Assembly (NCBI GenBank): GCA_023263235.1
Contig: JALQXE010000053.1
Span: forward strand, 1-7,119
From: Sediminibacterium sp.
GTDB lineage: Bacteria > Bacteroidota > Bacteroidia > Chitinophagales > Chitinophagaceae
Length of the DNA: 7,119 nt
Direction: 5' to 3'
A program made the translations under genes and the position numbers. The notes under the pieces were generated by a model. The model was given only the letters and a program-made list of their open reading frames with translations. It did not search any database and was not told the origin of the DNA. Position 1 is the stretch's first letter, and every line of letters begins with the position of its first letter. Positions 1 through 6,675 of the stretch are shown in pieces.

Positions 1-116
1 ACAAAAAGAATGCGGCAAAAGGAATGCAATATGTCTTATTGAACAAAATGGGGAAGGCGGTGTATGAAACCATTCCTATGAATACATTGCAAAAACTAAT
101 AAAGTTATATTCTTAA
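1..116 (+). CDS. aroB: Probable 3-dehydroquinate synthase, C-terminal end (partial)
   Basis: Only the last 37 complete codons and the TAA stop (114-116) are present; the gene starts outside the window. The reading frame begins at base 3. The visible peptide opens KKNAAKGMQYVLLNKMGKAV and ends in QKLIKLYS. This resembles the AroB C-terminus, where a DKK-x(3)-G-x(3)-FVLL-x(2)-IG-x-A segment is followed by a final helix. AroB converts DAHP to 3-dehydroquinate, the second step of the shikimate pathway, in the cytoplasm. Its stop lies one base before the aroA start, so the two are almost certainly cotranscribed and probably translationally coupled. The assignment rests on a short tail plus the aroA-aroC context. 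The catalytic NAD- and metal-binding residues lie outside the window and cannot be checked. Confidence 0.72.
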   Translation, partial: KKNAAKGMQYVLLNKMGKAVYETIPMNTLQKLIKLYS

Positions 117-117
117 T

Positions 118-1395
118 ATGATAGCTACAGTATATCCAGGAAAATTAACAGGGGCACAAGTAGCTCCGGCAAGTAAGAGTAGCATGCAAAGAGCATGTGC
201 AGCAGCCTTATTGCATGTTGGTGAAACAATTATTTTAAATCCTGGTCATTCTAATGATGACTTAGCAGCATTAGATGTAATTCAAAAACTGGGTGCTAAG
301 GTGGAAATTTTAAATGATAAATTAATTATACATTCAAAAGGTGTTCAGCCAATAGGCCCCGAAATGAATTGTGGTGAAAGTGGCTTGGGCATAAGAATGT
401 TTACACCTATTGCAGCTTTAAGTAGTCAAAATATCACCATTAATGGAAAGGGGAGTTTAGTAAAACGTCCAATGCATTTTTTTGATGAAATATTACCCAC
501 TTTAGGGGTTAAAATAAATTCCCAACATGGATACCTTCCCATTCAGATACAAGGCCCTTTAAAAGCGCCTGCAACCATTACGGTTGATGGGTCTTTAAGT
601 TCTCAATTTTTAACAGGCTTGCTCATGGCATATGCGGCAAGTAATGCGTATGACTCCTTAATTAAAGTAACGGATTTAAAAAGTAAGCCCTATATCGATT
701 TGACATTAACAGTATTAAATGCTTTTGGATGGAAAGTGCAACATGATAACTATGAGCAATTTTCATTTTTACCTCACGAGCCATTACAAGATGTGATTGA
801 ATATACTGTAGAAGGAGATTGGAGCGGTGCTGCTTTTCTATTAGTGGCTGGTGCGATTGCTGGACCCATTAAAGTGAAAGGATTGCAAATGGATTCTACG
901 CAAGCGGATAAGGCAGTTATGAAAGCTTTGCAAAATGCTAATGTATCTATTGCTATGGATGAAGATGGTATTCAAGTTGGTTCATCAGATGAAGATGCAT
1001 TAAGGGCATTTGAATTTGATGCAACAGATTGTCCGGATCTATTCCCGCCTTTAGTAGCATTGGCATCGGTATGTGTAGGTGTGTCCGAAATTAAAGGGGT
1101 AAGTAGATTAGCACATAAAGAAAGCGATAGAGGACTTACATTAAAAACAGAGTTTGCAAAACTGGGTATACAAATTGATTTGGAAGGAGATATCATGAAA
1201 ATACATGGGGGCGGTGAAATTAATAGCGTCACCGTGTTTTCTCAACACGATCATAGAATTGCAATGGCATGTGGAGTTGCAGCTTTAAAAGCGATGGGTC
1301 CTGTATTAATCACTGACGCTGAAGCAATTAACAAGTCTTATACCCATTTTTTTGACCACCTAGCAGCCCTTGGCGCAAAAGTAGAAGTTAAATAG
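118..1395 (+). CDS. aroA: 3-phosphoshikimate 1-carboxyvinyltransferase (EPSP synthase)
   Basis: Transfers the enolpyruvyl group of PEP to shikimate-3-phosphate to give EPSP, the sixth shikimate-pathway step, in the cytoplasm. At 425 residues it has the normal family length (E. coli 427). Substrate-binding and catalytic motifs appear in order: PASKSSMQR (17-25; Lys20, Arg25), SNDD (45-48), KRPM (116-119), SSQFLTGLLM (161-170), CPDLF (Asp307, matching E. coli Asp313), HKESDR (333-338), HDHRIAM (Arg380) and INKSY (Lys406, matching E. coli Lys411). The start follows the aroB stop by one base and puts the first beta strand at the expected distance from SKS; no Shine-Dalgarno sequence is seen. The oddity is the PEP/glyphosate loop. 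Where most enzymes have GNAGTAMRP, this one has GESGLGIRM (86-94), keeping the Gly and Arg but replacing the Thr and Pro. The KESDRG-x-TL segment also differs from the KETDR-type sequence of classic Bacteroides enzymes. Function is secure; glyphosate response is unknown. Confidence 0.96.
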   Translation: MIATVYPGKLTGAQVAPASKSSMQRACAAALLHVGETIILNPGHSNDDLAALDVIQKLGAKVEILNDKLIIHSKGVQPIGPEMNCGESGLGIRMFTPIAALSSQNITINGKGSLVKRPMHFFDEILPTLGVKINSQHGYLPIQIQGPLKAPATITVDGSLSSQFLTGLLMAYAASNAYDSLIKVTDLKSKPYIDLTLTVLNAFGWKVQHDNYEQFSFLPHEPLQDVIEYTVEGDWSGAAFLLVAGAIAGPIKVKGLQMDSTQADKAVMKALQNANVSIAMDEDGIQVGSSDEDALRAFEFDATDCPDLFPPLVALASVCVGVSEIKGVSRLAHKESDRGLTLKTEFAKLGIQIDLEGDIMKIHGGGEINSVTVFSQHDHRIAMACGVAALKAMGPVLITDAEAINKSYTHFFDHLAALGAKVEVK

Positions 1396-1433
1396 AATAT
1401 ATAATATGCTTAACTTGTAATAGAAATAATAAT

Positions 1434-2429
1434 ATGAACAGTTTTGGAACCTTATTTAAAGTGCAAATTTTCGGTGAATCACATGGTGCATGTGTTGGTA
1501 TTGTGATAGATGGTTGCCCTGCAGGCTTGCCTTTACAACAATCTGATTTTGTATTGGATATGGAGCGTCGTAAAGGAGGTAAGCAAAAAGGAACTACCCC
1601 AAGACAAGAAGATGATATGCCTATATTTAAGTCTGGCTTGTTTAATGATATTACTACAGGGGCGCCTATTACCATCTTATTTGAAAATAACAATACAAGA
1701 AGCGGTGATTATGAAAAGCAAAGAGCGGTGCCTCGACCAGGCCATTCCGATTTCACTGCACATCATAAATTTGGCGGCTTTGAGGATTATAGAGGAGGCG
1801 GACATTTTAGCGGAAGATTAACTGTTGCATTAGTAGGTGCAGGGGTGATTGCTAAAAAATTATTAAATAACATTCAAGTTGATTCACATATAGTGAGTAT
1901 TGGCGGGGAAACCGATTTAGAAATAGGCTTACAAAAAGCAATTGATCAAAAGGATAGTGTAGGTGGAATTGTAGAGTGTGTGGTAAAAGGTTTACCTATT
2001 GGATTGGGGGAACATTTTTTTGATTCTGTAGAATCTTTAATAAGTCATGCAGTATTTTCAATTCCTGCAATTAGAGGAATAGAGTTTGGAACTGGATTTG
2101 CGGCAGCCAACATGTTTGGTGTAGATCATAATGATGCAATTATTGACGCGTCGGGTAAAACAAAAACCAATCATGCTGGTGGCGTAGTAGGAGGATATAC
2201 CAATGGAAATGATTTAGTATTTCGCATTGCTGTTAAGCCTACATCCTCTACTCCCAAAGATCAAACTACTTGGAATTGGGAAACCAATGAACAAGAAGTG
2301 TTTTCTGTAAAAGGAAGACACGATTTATGCATAGCATTAAGAGTCCCCGTAGTCTTGGAAGCGGTAACGGCTTTAGTGCTTGCAGATTTAATGATAAAAG
2401 AACAAAGAATACCAAGAATTCTTAAATAA
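1434..2429 (+). CDS. aroC: Chorismate synthase, compact variant
   Basis: Catalyses the reduced-FMN-dependent 1,4-elimination of phosphate from EPSP to form chorismate, the last shared step of aromatic biosynthesis. Three family signatures are visible: GESHGACVGIVIDGCP (14-29, with His17), RGGGHFSGRLTVALVGAG (120-137) and GRHDLC (294-299, with Asp297). The second conserved histidine is in RPGHSD (His104), and the R45-R46-K-G-G segment matches the usual phosphate/FMN-binding arginines. At 331 residues it is short (E. coli 361). By eye, most of the difference is about 25 residues missing between IAKK (139-142) and DSVGG, a peripheral segment; all catalytic motifs remain. The second signature has HFSGRLT in place of the commoner RSSARET, and Leu298 replaces the usual Pro in RHDPC. 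The start has no Shine-Dalgarno sequence, but NSFGTLF is the normal N-terminus. It lies 38 bases after aroA in what looks like one operon. Confidence 0.96.
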   Translation: MNSFGTLFKVQIFGESHGACVGIVIDGCPAGLPLQQSDFVLDMERRKGGKQKGTTPRQEDDMPIFKSGLFNDITTGAPITILFENNNTRSGDYEKQRAVPRPGHSDFTAHHKFGGFEDYRGGGHFSGRLTVALVGAGVIAKKLLNNIQVDSHIVSIGGETDLEIGLQKAIDQKDSVGGIVECVVKGLPIGLGEHFFDSVESLISHAVFSIPAIRGIEFGTGFAAANMFGVDHNDAIIDASGKTKTNHAGGVVGGYTNGNDLVFRIAVKPTSSTPKDQTTWNWETNEQEVFSVKGRHDLCIALRVPVVLEAVTALVLADLMIKEQRIPRILK

Positions 2430-2442
2430 AAAGGTATAAAAT

Positions 2443-2751
2443 ATGGAAAGCGAATACATATATCATGTGACTACATTAGTTGAGTGGGAACAAGCAAAAA
2501 AAGAAGGCGAATACAAACCATCAGGTTATGATAAAGAAGGTTTTATACATTGCTCTATCGAAAGACAAGTAGCTGGTGTCTTAGATCGTTTTTACAAGGG
2601 GCAAACAGGTCTTGTTAAATTAAAAATAGAAAAAGCAAAAGTAAGTAGACCCGTATTATTTGAATTAGCAGCCGATTTAGATGAGCTTTTTCCACACATT
2701 TACGGAACTTTAAACATAGACAGTGTTGTAGAGGTCATTACAATTACATAA
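2443..2751 (+). CDS. DUF952 family protein
   Basis: A 102-residue soluble protein matching the DUF952 family in length and motifs: IYHVTT near the N-terminus (6-11, His8), W15, GFIHCS (33-38, His36), a QVAGVLDRFY helix (42-51), a central LVKLKI strand, and ELFPHIYG (81-88, His85, Tyr87) before a final hydrophobic strand. No signal peptide or membrane segment is seen. The biochemical role of DUF952 is not established. From memory, it is grouped structurally with ADP-ribosyltransferase-like folds, and the conserved His/Tyr pattern would fit a small nucleotide-binding pocket, but this is inference. The start lies 13 bases after the aroC stop, with an AAAGG eight bases before the ATG, the best Shine-Dalgarno-like match in the window. 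It is therefore probably the last gene of the aroB-aroA-aroC transcript, though nothing in the sequence ties its function to chorismate. Confidence 0.88.
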   Translation: MESEYIYHVTTLVEWEQAKKEGEYKPSGYDKEGFIHCSIERQVAGVLDRFYKGQTGLVKLKIEKAKVSRPVLFELAADLDELFPHIYGTLNIDSVVEVITIT

Positions 2752-2773
2752 GTAAAATGTACAAATAAATAAC

Positions 2774-2792
2774 AAATTAAGAAGCTTAATTT
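2774..2792. repeat. Short AT-rich inverted repeat between the DUF952 gene and ompA-like gene
   Basis: A perfect 8-bp inverted repeat, AAATTAAG (2774-2781) and CTTAATTT (2785-2792), is separated by three bases. It sits in the 66-bp gap after the aromatic cluster. It could be a weak terminator for the aro transcript or a regulatory palindrome. With only two G:C pairs, and in such AT-rich DNA, it may also be chance. I see no TTTG / TAnnTTTG promoter pair in this gap, so the promoter of the downstream gene could not be located. Confidence 0.3.
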
Positions 2793-2817
2793 TAACTAAT
2801 ATGAAATCCATCCAATT

Positions 2818-4107
2818 ATGAAAAAAATAATATTCTTCTTTATTACAATTACTTTATCAGTGCAGGTTTTAGCGCAAGACACTGCAACTGTTAAGCCAGC
2901 TTCCATTGCATTAAGATTAGGCATGTATGATTTTAAAAGAACCAATCAAACAGCGGGCTTAGCTAAGACAGCTGTAAATTATGGGTTCCAATATTTACAA
3001 GGTTGGAATAAAAAAGTAGATTTTATTGCAAACCTTGAATTATCTTCTTTTAAATACCCATATTACACTTCTTTAAAAGTGCCTAAAGCACCTACTGCCA
3101 AAGACTATGTTTCATTTGATTTTAATTTAAATTATAAATTCTTAACCGATGAACATCCAGTAGTACCTTATGTTACAGCTGGTATTGGTGTGGGTATTGA
3201 TCGTTTAACCTACTATTCTGCATATGCACCAATGGGGGCAGGTTTACAAATAAAAGCAAATTATGGTTCTTATATTTTTATACAAGCAACACATAATGCA
3301 GAAACATCTTACTTAACAAAAAAGCATAATAGCTACTCAATAAGTTATTCGTTACCTATTAAAGGTAAAGATAGAAAGCCGGTTTTGTTGCCACCAGCAC
3401 CTGTTGTGGTTGACGGAGATAATGATGGCGTGGTAGATAGTTTGGATAAATGTCCTACCAAGTCAGGAACAGCCAAATATAATGGTTGTCCAATACCAGA
3501 TACAGACAATGATGGAGTGAATGATGAGCAAGATAAATGCCCTAATCAAGTTGGTACAACCAAATATAATGGTTGTCCAATTCCAGATACCGATAAGGAC
3601 GGTGTAAATGATGAGCAAGATAAGTGTCCTACTATAGCTGGTTTAACTAGATATGGTGGATGTCCTATTCCGGATACAGATAAAGACGGCGTTAATGACG
3701 AGGAAGATAGGTGTCCTACAATAGCTGGAATTCCTGCGAACAAAGGATGTGAGGACATTCAACCTATGTTAAATGAAATTGCAAAGGATTTTAAATTTCA
3801 AACTGGGAAAGTAGCTTTAAATAAAAAAGCTTTAGCGAAATTAGACGCTGTGATTGCCGTGCTAAATCAATATCCAAATATTAGTATAGATATTATTGGT
3901 AACACCGATAACACAGGATCTAAAAAAGTGAATCAGCCTTTATCAGAAAAAAGAGCGAAAGTTGTATATACCTATTTGGTAAAGAAAGGAATATCAATAG
4001 ATCGTTTAACTAAAAATGGTGTTGCAGATACAAATCCTATTGATACCAATAAAACTGCAAAGGGAAGAGCAAATAATAGAAGAACTGATATGAATGCAAG
4101 GTATTAA
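2818..4107 (+). CDS. OmpA-family outer-membrane protein with TSP3 repeats
   Basis: Probably anchors the outer membrane to peptidoglycan. Its 429 residues divide into: a Sec signal peptide (Lys-Lys, hydrophobic core, likely cleavage after VLA near residue 19); a region to about residue 185 rich in alternating aromatic/hydrophobic strands, probably an 8-stranded OmpA-type barrel; a Pro/Val linker (about 186-198); four thrombospondin type-3 repeats of 29 residues (about 201-311), each with a DxDxDGxxDxxD calcium-binding pattern and most with a paired CP...GCP; and a C-terminal OmpA-like domain (about 322-429). That last domain has NTDNTG (Asp364) and LSEKRA (Arg379), the Asp/Arg pair that binds diaminopimelate in this family, then GRANNRR near the end. 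The architecture is common in Bacteroidota. The start is set by the signal peptide; no Shine-Dalgarno sequence is present. A separate 66-bp upstream gap suggests its own transcript. The barrel's specific role (porin, adhesion, structure) cannot be told from sequence. Confidence 0.93.
   Translation: MKKIIFFFITITLSVQVLAQDTATVKPASIALRLGMYDFKRTNQTAGLAKTAVNYGFQYLQGWNKKVDFIANLELSSFKYPYYTSLKVPKAPTAKDYVSFDFNLNYKFLTDEHPVVPYVTAGIGVGIDRLTYYSAYAPMGAGLQIKANYGSYIFIQATHNAETSYLTKKHNSYSISYSLPIKGKDRKPVLLPPAPVVVDGDNDGVVDSLDKCPTKSGTAKYNGCPIPDTDNDGVNDEQDKCPNQVGTTKYNGCPIPDTDKDGVNDEQDKCPTIAGLTRYGGCPIPDTDKDGVNDEEDRCPTIAGIPANKGCEDIQPMLNEIAKDFKFQTGKVALNKKALAKLDAVIAVLNQYPNISIDIIGNTDNTGSKKVNQPLSEKRAKVVYTYLVKKGISIDRLTKNGVADTNPIDTNKTAKGRANNRRTDMNARY
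3418..3750 (+). repeat. 87-bp tandem repeat (x4) encoding TSP3 calcium-binding units
   Basis: Units begin at 3418, 3505, 3592 and 3679, exactly 87 bp (29 codons) apart; the fourth lacks the terminal PIPDT codons. The DNA similarity is patchy. The segment coding AKYNGCPIPDT in unit 1 and TKYNGCPIPDT in unit 2 is almost identical base for base, whereas units 1 and 4 differ widely. Units 2-4 share the DGVNDE core. The in-frame period means that gain or loss of a unit would keep the reading frame and only change the stalk length between barrel and OmpA domain. Confidence 0.92.
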
Positions 4108-4131
4108 AATTACGGCGCTAAATAATTAAAC

Positions 4132-4168
4132 AATGAATAAGGGCATCTATTGGATGCCCTTATTCATT
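4132..4168. terminator. Bidirectional intrinsic terminator between convergent genes
   Basis: A perfect 16-bp inverted repeat: AATGAATAAGGGCATC (4132-4147), a five-base loop TATTG, then GATGCCCTTATTCATT (4153-4168). The stem has a G/C-rich top (GGGCATC/GATGCCC) and an A/T-rich base ending in TTATTCATT on either strand, so it can serve both directions. It lies in the 84-bp gap between the ompA-like stop (4107) and the priA stop (4192), where such a shared terminator is expected. A long uninterrupted U-run is missing on both sides. Confidence 0.85.
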
Positions 4169-4191
4169 TGGGAGATTAAAGATTAATAAAT

Positions 4192-6627
4192 CTAATTGGG
4201 ATCTACGTCTATAATAATTTGAACTGTTTTATATCTGGGGTGTGCTTGAAGTAGTTGAACATAATTTACAAGCTGCTTTTTGGCAATTTGTAATTGGCCA
4301 GCTTGTGTTGCAATTTTAACACATAATTCCCAAATATATTTATTCCTAACTCTGTTTACTAGCGGTTGAGCAGGACCCAATACCGTTCTTTGTATTTCAG
4401 GTGTAAGAGTGTGTAAAAAATGATTTGCTGCTTCTTCGGCAATTGTATTTTCTTTATGTTTAAACAGTATGCTTAGTAGTCTGCTAAATGGAGGATAGGC
4501 AAACTGCTTTCTGTTTTGAATCTCAAATGTATAGAATCCAAGATAATCGTGTTGCTGTACCAATTGCACTATTGGATGCTGTACCTGACTAACTTGAATG
4601 ATTACTTTACCATTGCTATTTTTTCTACCCGCGCGCCCGCTAACTTGTTCCATCATTTGGAAGGCTCTTTCGTTTACTCGATACTGATTAAAGTTAAGTA
4701 AACTATCCGCATCCACTATGCCTACTAGATCTACGTTTTCAAAATCCAATCCTTTCACAACCATTTGGGTACCTACTAATATGTCAATTTGTCTTTGCTC
4801 AAATTGTTGTATAAGTTGATCATGTTCATTTTTACCTTTTACATTGTCAAAGTCCATTCTGGCTACAATTACACCTGGTAAGGCTTGGTTTAATTTTTCT
4901 TCAATTTGTTCTGTACCAAAACTCTTTTGTCTAAAGTGTTGTTTGCCACAAGCCTGACAAGCAGTCAAAATGGGGTAGCTAGCTCCACAATAATGACAAG
5001 AGAGTAAATTCTTTTGTTTATGATAGGTGAGTGTCACATCACAATGTGAACAATGTGGGATCCAACCGCAGGTTTCACATAATAAGTATGCGGCATAGCC
5101 ACGTCTGTTTTGAAAAAGAATTACTTGCTTTTGTTGTTCGATTATTTTTTTAATCTCTGCCAATAATATCGGTGTTAATATTGCTGATCCTGCAGGTTGC
5201 TTTTTTGTATCTATAATTTGTATACTCGGCAAGGCCGCTTTGCTAAAACGTTCTGTTAAATGGGTATAACCGTATTTTTTATTTTCGGCGTTATAAAAAC
5301 TTTCAACCGATGGAGTGGCCGATCCAAGTATTACTTTGGCATTTAATTTATTTGCATAGTATATTGCTGTGTCTCTTGCTTGATAACGAGGTGCTGGATC
5401 CTGTTGTTTGTAGGAGCCATCATGTTCTTCGTCAATAATTATAAGCGACAAGTTTTTATAAGGTAGAAATAGTGCAGACCTAGCCCCCAGTACTATTTTT
5501 ATTTCTCCAGTTTTTACTTTATTCCAAATTTCAACTCTCTCATTAGGATTAAATTTTGAATGATAAATAGCAATACTGTTTCCAAAATATTGTTTCAAGC
5601 GCCTTATCATTTGGGCAGTAAGGGCTATTTCGGGAAGCATATATAAAGCTTGTTGGCCATCCTTAATCATGTCGTTAATAAGGGCTACATAAATTTGAGT
5701 TTTGCCACTTCCTGTGATCCCATGTAATAAGTGTACTGGGTAGGTTTCAAATTGATTTTTAATGGATTCCAATGCCTTTTTTTGCTGTTCCGATAATTCA
5801 TGCAATTTTTCATTACCTAATGCACCTTCCTTTTTTAATCGGTCAATTTTTCTTTTTTTTGCAACTAAAATTCCTTTGTCAATTAATGCTTTTAATTGTG
5901 CATGTGATGCGCCTGATTTTTCGAGAATAGATTTTTGGCTTACTGTACCTTCAGTTTTTTGAAAATGTAAAAAAGAAAGCAATAATTCAAGTTGTTTTGG
6001 AGCCCTCGTCCAATCGTTCAATAGTTTTTCAATTTGCTCCTCTGATGTATAGGCTGGAGCCAAATTTATAATTGTTTCCTCTTTTGTTTTGTACTTGTCA
6101 TGTAAGTTTTCCTGAATAAAGCAAATTCCTTTTTGAATGAGTTTATTTACGATGGGATAAACCGATTTTTTATCTAATAGTTTTTGAACTTCTGAAAGGC
6201 TTAATTCTTTTTTTATTTGCAATGCCTCTGTTAAAATATATTCTGTATCAGATAAATGATGACTATCTATGTTTTGGTCCTCATTATATATAAATACAGA
6301 TTCGCTCGAAATTTTAAGATGACTAGGTACAGCAGCTTGCATTACCTCACCTTCTGTGCACATATAATATTGTGCCATCCATTCCCATAAAGCAAGTTGT
6401 TGGGGGTATACAATGGGGGCTTCATCTAAGATAGAAAGAATGGGTTTGGGATTAAAAGACGCTGGTTTTTCAAGGAATATTTTTTTTACAATGCCTGCAT
6501 AACGTTTGTTATTACCAAGCATTACTTCAACGCGCATTCCTATCATAACCTCATCTAATAAAGTATTTGGAATTTCCCAGGTATAATTTTTGGGTAGGGC
6601 TAATGGTATAATAATTTCAGCAAACAT
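4192..6627 (-). CDS. priA: Primosomal protein N' (replication-restart helicase PriA)
   Basis: A 3'-to-5' superfamily 2 DNA helicase that recognises stalled or broken forks and starts reloading of the replicative helicase. Of 811 residues, the N-terminal 3'-DNA-end-binding domain covers about 1-100 (VMIGMRVEVMLG...YAGIV is typical) and a winged-helix-like region follows. The helicase core has Walker A GITGSGKT (303-310, Lys309), LPEIALT (331-337), DEEH (399-402) with the aromatic-rich loop after it, GSATPS (435-440), GTQMVVKGLDF (619-629) and QVSGRAGR (661-668). The zinc-binding insertion has all eight cysteines in four pairs: 517/520, 526/529, 544/547 and 557/560. The length exceeds E. coli PriA (732), as is usual in Bacteroidota. 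The start matches the family N-terminus; no Shine-Dalgarno sequence is seen. It follows the plsC-like gene by 48 bases on the same strand and converges with the ompA-like gene. The stop codon is TAG. Confidence 0.97.
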   Translation of the reverse strand: MFAEIIIPLALPKNYTWEIPNTLLDEVMIGMRVEVMLGNNKRYAGIVKKIFLEKPASFNPKPILSILDEAPIVYPQQLALWEWMAQYYMCTEGEVMQAAVPSHLKISSESVFIYNEDQNIDSHHLSDTEYILTEALQIKKELSLSEVQKLLDKKSVYPIVNKLIQKGICFIQENLHDKYKTKEETIINLAPAYTSEEQIEKLLNDWTRAPKQLELLLSFLHFQKTEGTVSQKSILEKSGASHAQLKALIDKGILVAKKRKIDRLKKEGALGNEKLHELSEQQKKALESIKNQFETYPVHLLHGITGSGKTQIYVALINDMIKDGQQALYMLPEIALTAQMIRRLKQYFGNSIAIYHSKFNPNERVEIWNKVKTGEIKIVLGARSALFLPYKNLSLIIIDEEHDGSYKQQDPAPRYQARDTAIYYANKLNAKVILGSATPSVESFYNAENKKYGYTHLTERFSKAALPSIQIIDTKKQPAGSAILTPILLAEIKKIIEQQKQVILFQNRRGYAAYLLCETCGWIPHCSHCDVTLTYHKQKNLLSCHYCGASYPILTACQACGKQHFRQKSFGTEQIEEKLNQALPGVIVARMDFDNVKGKNEHDQLIQQFEQRQIDILVGTQMVVKGLDFENVDLVGIVDADSLLNFNQYRVNERAFQMMEQVSGRAGRKNSNGKVIIQVSQVQHPIVQLVQQHDYLGFYTFEIQNRKQFAYPPFSRLLSILFKHKENTIAEEAANHFLHTLTPEIQRTVLGPAQPLVNRVRNKYIWELCVKIATQAGQLQIAKKQLVNYVQLLQAHPRYKTVQIIIDVDPN

Positions 6628-6638
6628 AATGGCGTCTA

Positions 6639-6646
6639 CAAAAATA
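6639..6646 (-). promoter_or_regulatory. Candidate Bacteroidota -7 promoter element for priA
   Basis: On the minus strand this reads TATTTTTG, a full match to the Bacteroidota -7 consensus TAnnTTTG, 11 bases before the priA ATG. Only an imperfect -33 element is visible: TTCTG about 23 bases upstream, instead of TTTG/TTG. If real, transcription would start a few bases downstream, leaving a very short leader. An eight-base match with two free positions in AT-rich DNA could be chance. Confidence 0.4.
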
Positions 6647-6675
6647 CGCTATCAAATTGACACTATTTTCAGAAC

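Noticed and set aside
972..1232. Minus-strand open frame inside aroA
   Set aside because: It is antisense to conserved catalytic segments of AroA, has low-complexity Ser/Pro content, and shows no start context or family resemblance.
1396..1433. Possible internal promoter between aroA and aroC (TAACTTG)
   Set aside because: It misses the TAnnTTTG consensus by one base and has no -33 partner; the gap is AT-rich enough for this to be chance.
1510..1821. 103-codon plus-strand open frame inside aroC
   Set aside because: It lies wholly within aroC in another frame, and aroC is supported by all three family signatures. The alternative protein shows no recognisable motif.
3418..3750. Tandem repeats considered as a CRISPR array or satellite
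   Set aside because: The units are contiguous, 87 bp, in frame and code for standard TSP3 repeats; there are no unique spacers.
3546..3758. Open frame on the minus strand across the TSP3 repeats, with a repetitive predicted protein
   Set aside because: It is the antisense image of the tandem repeat in the OmpA-family gene; its repeats mirror the 87-bp period and it resembles no known family.
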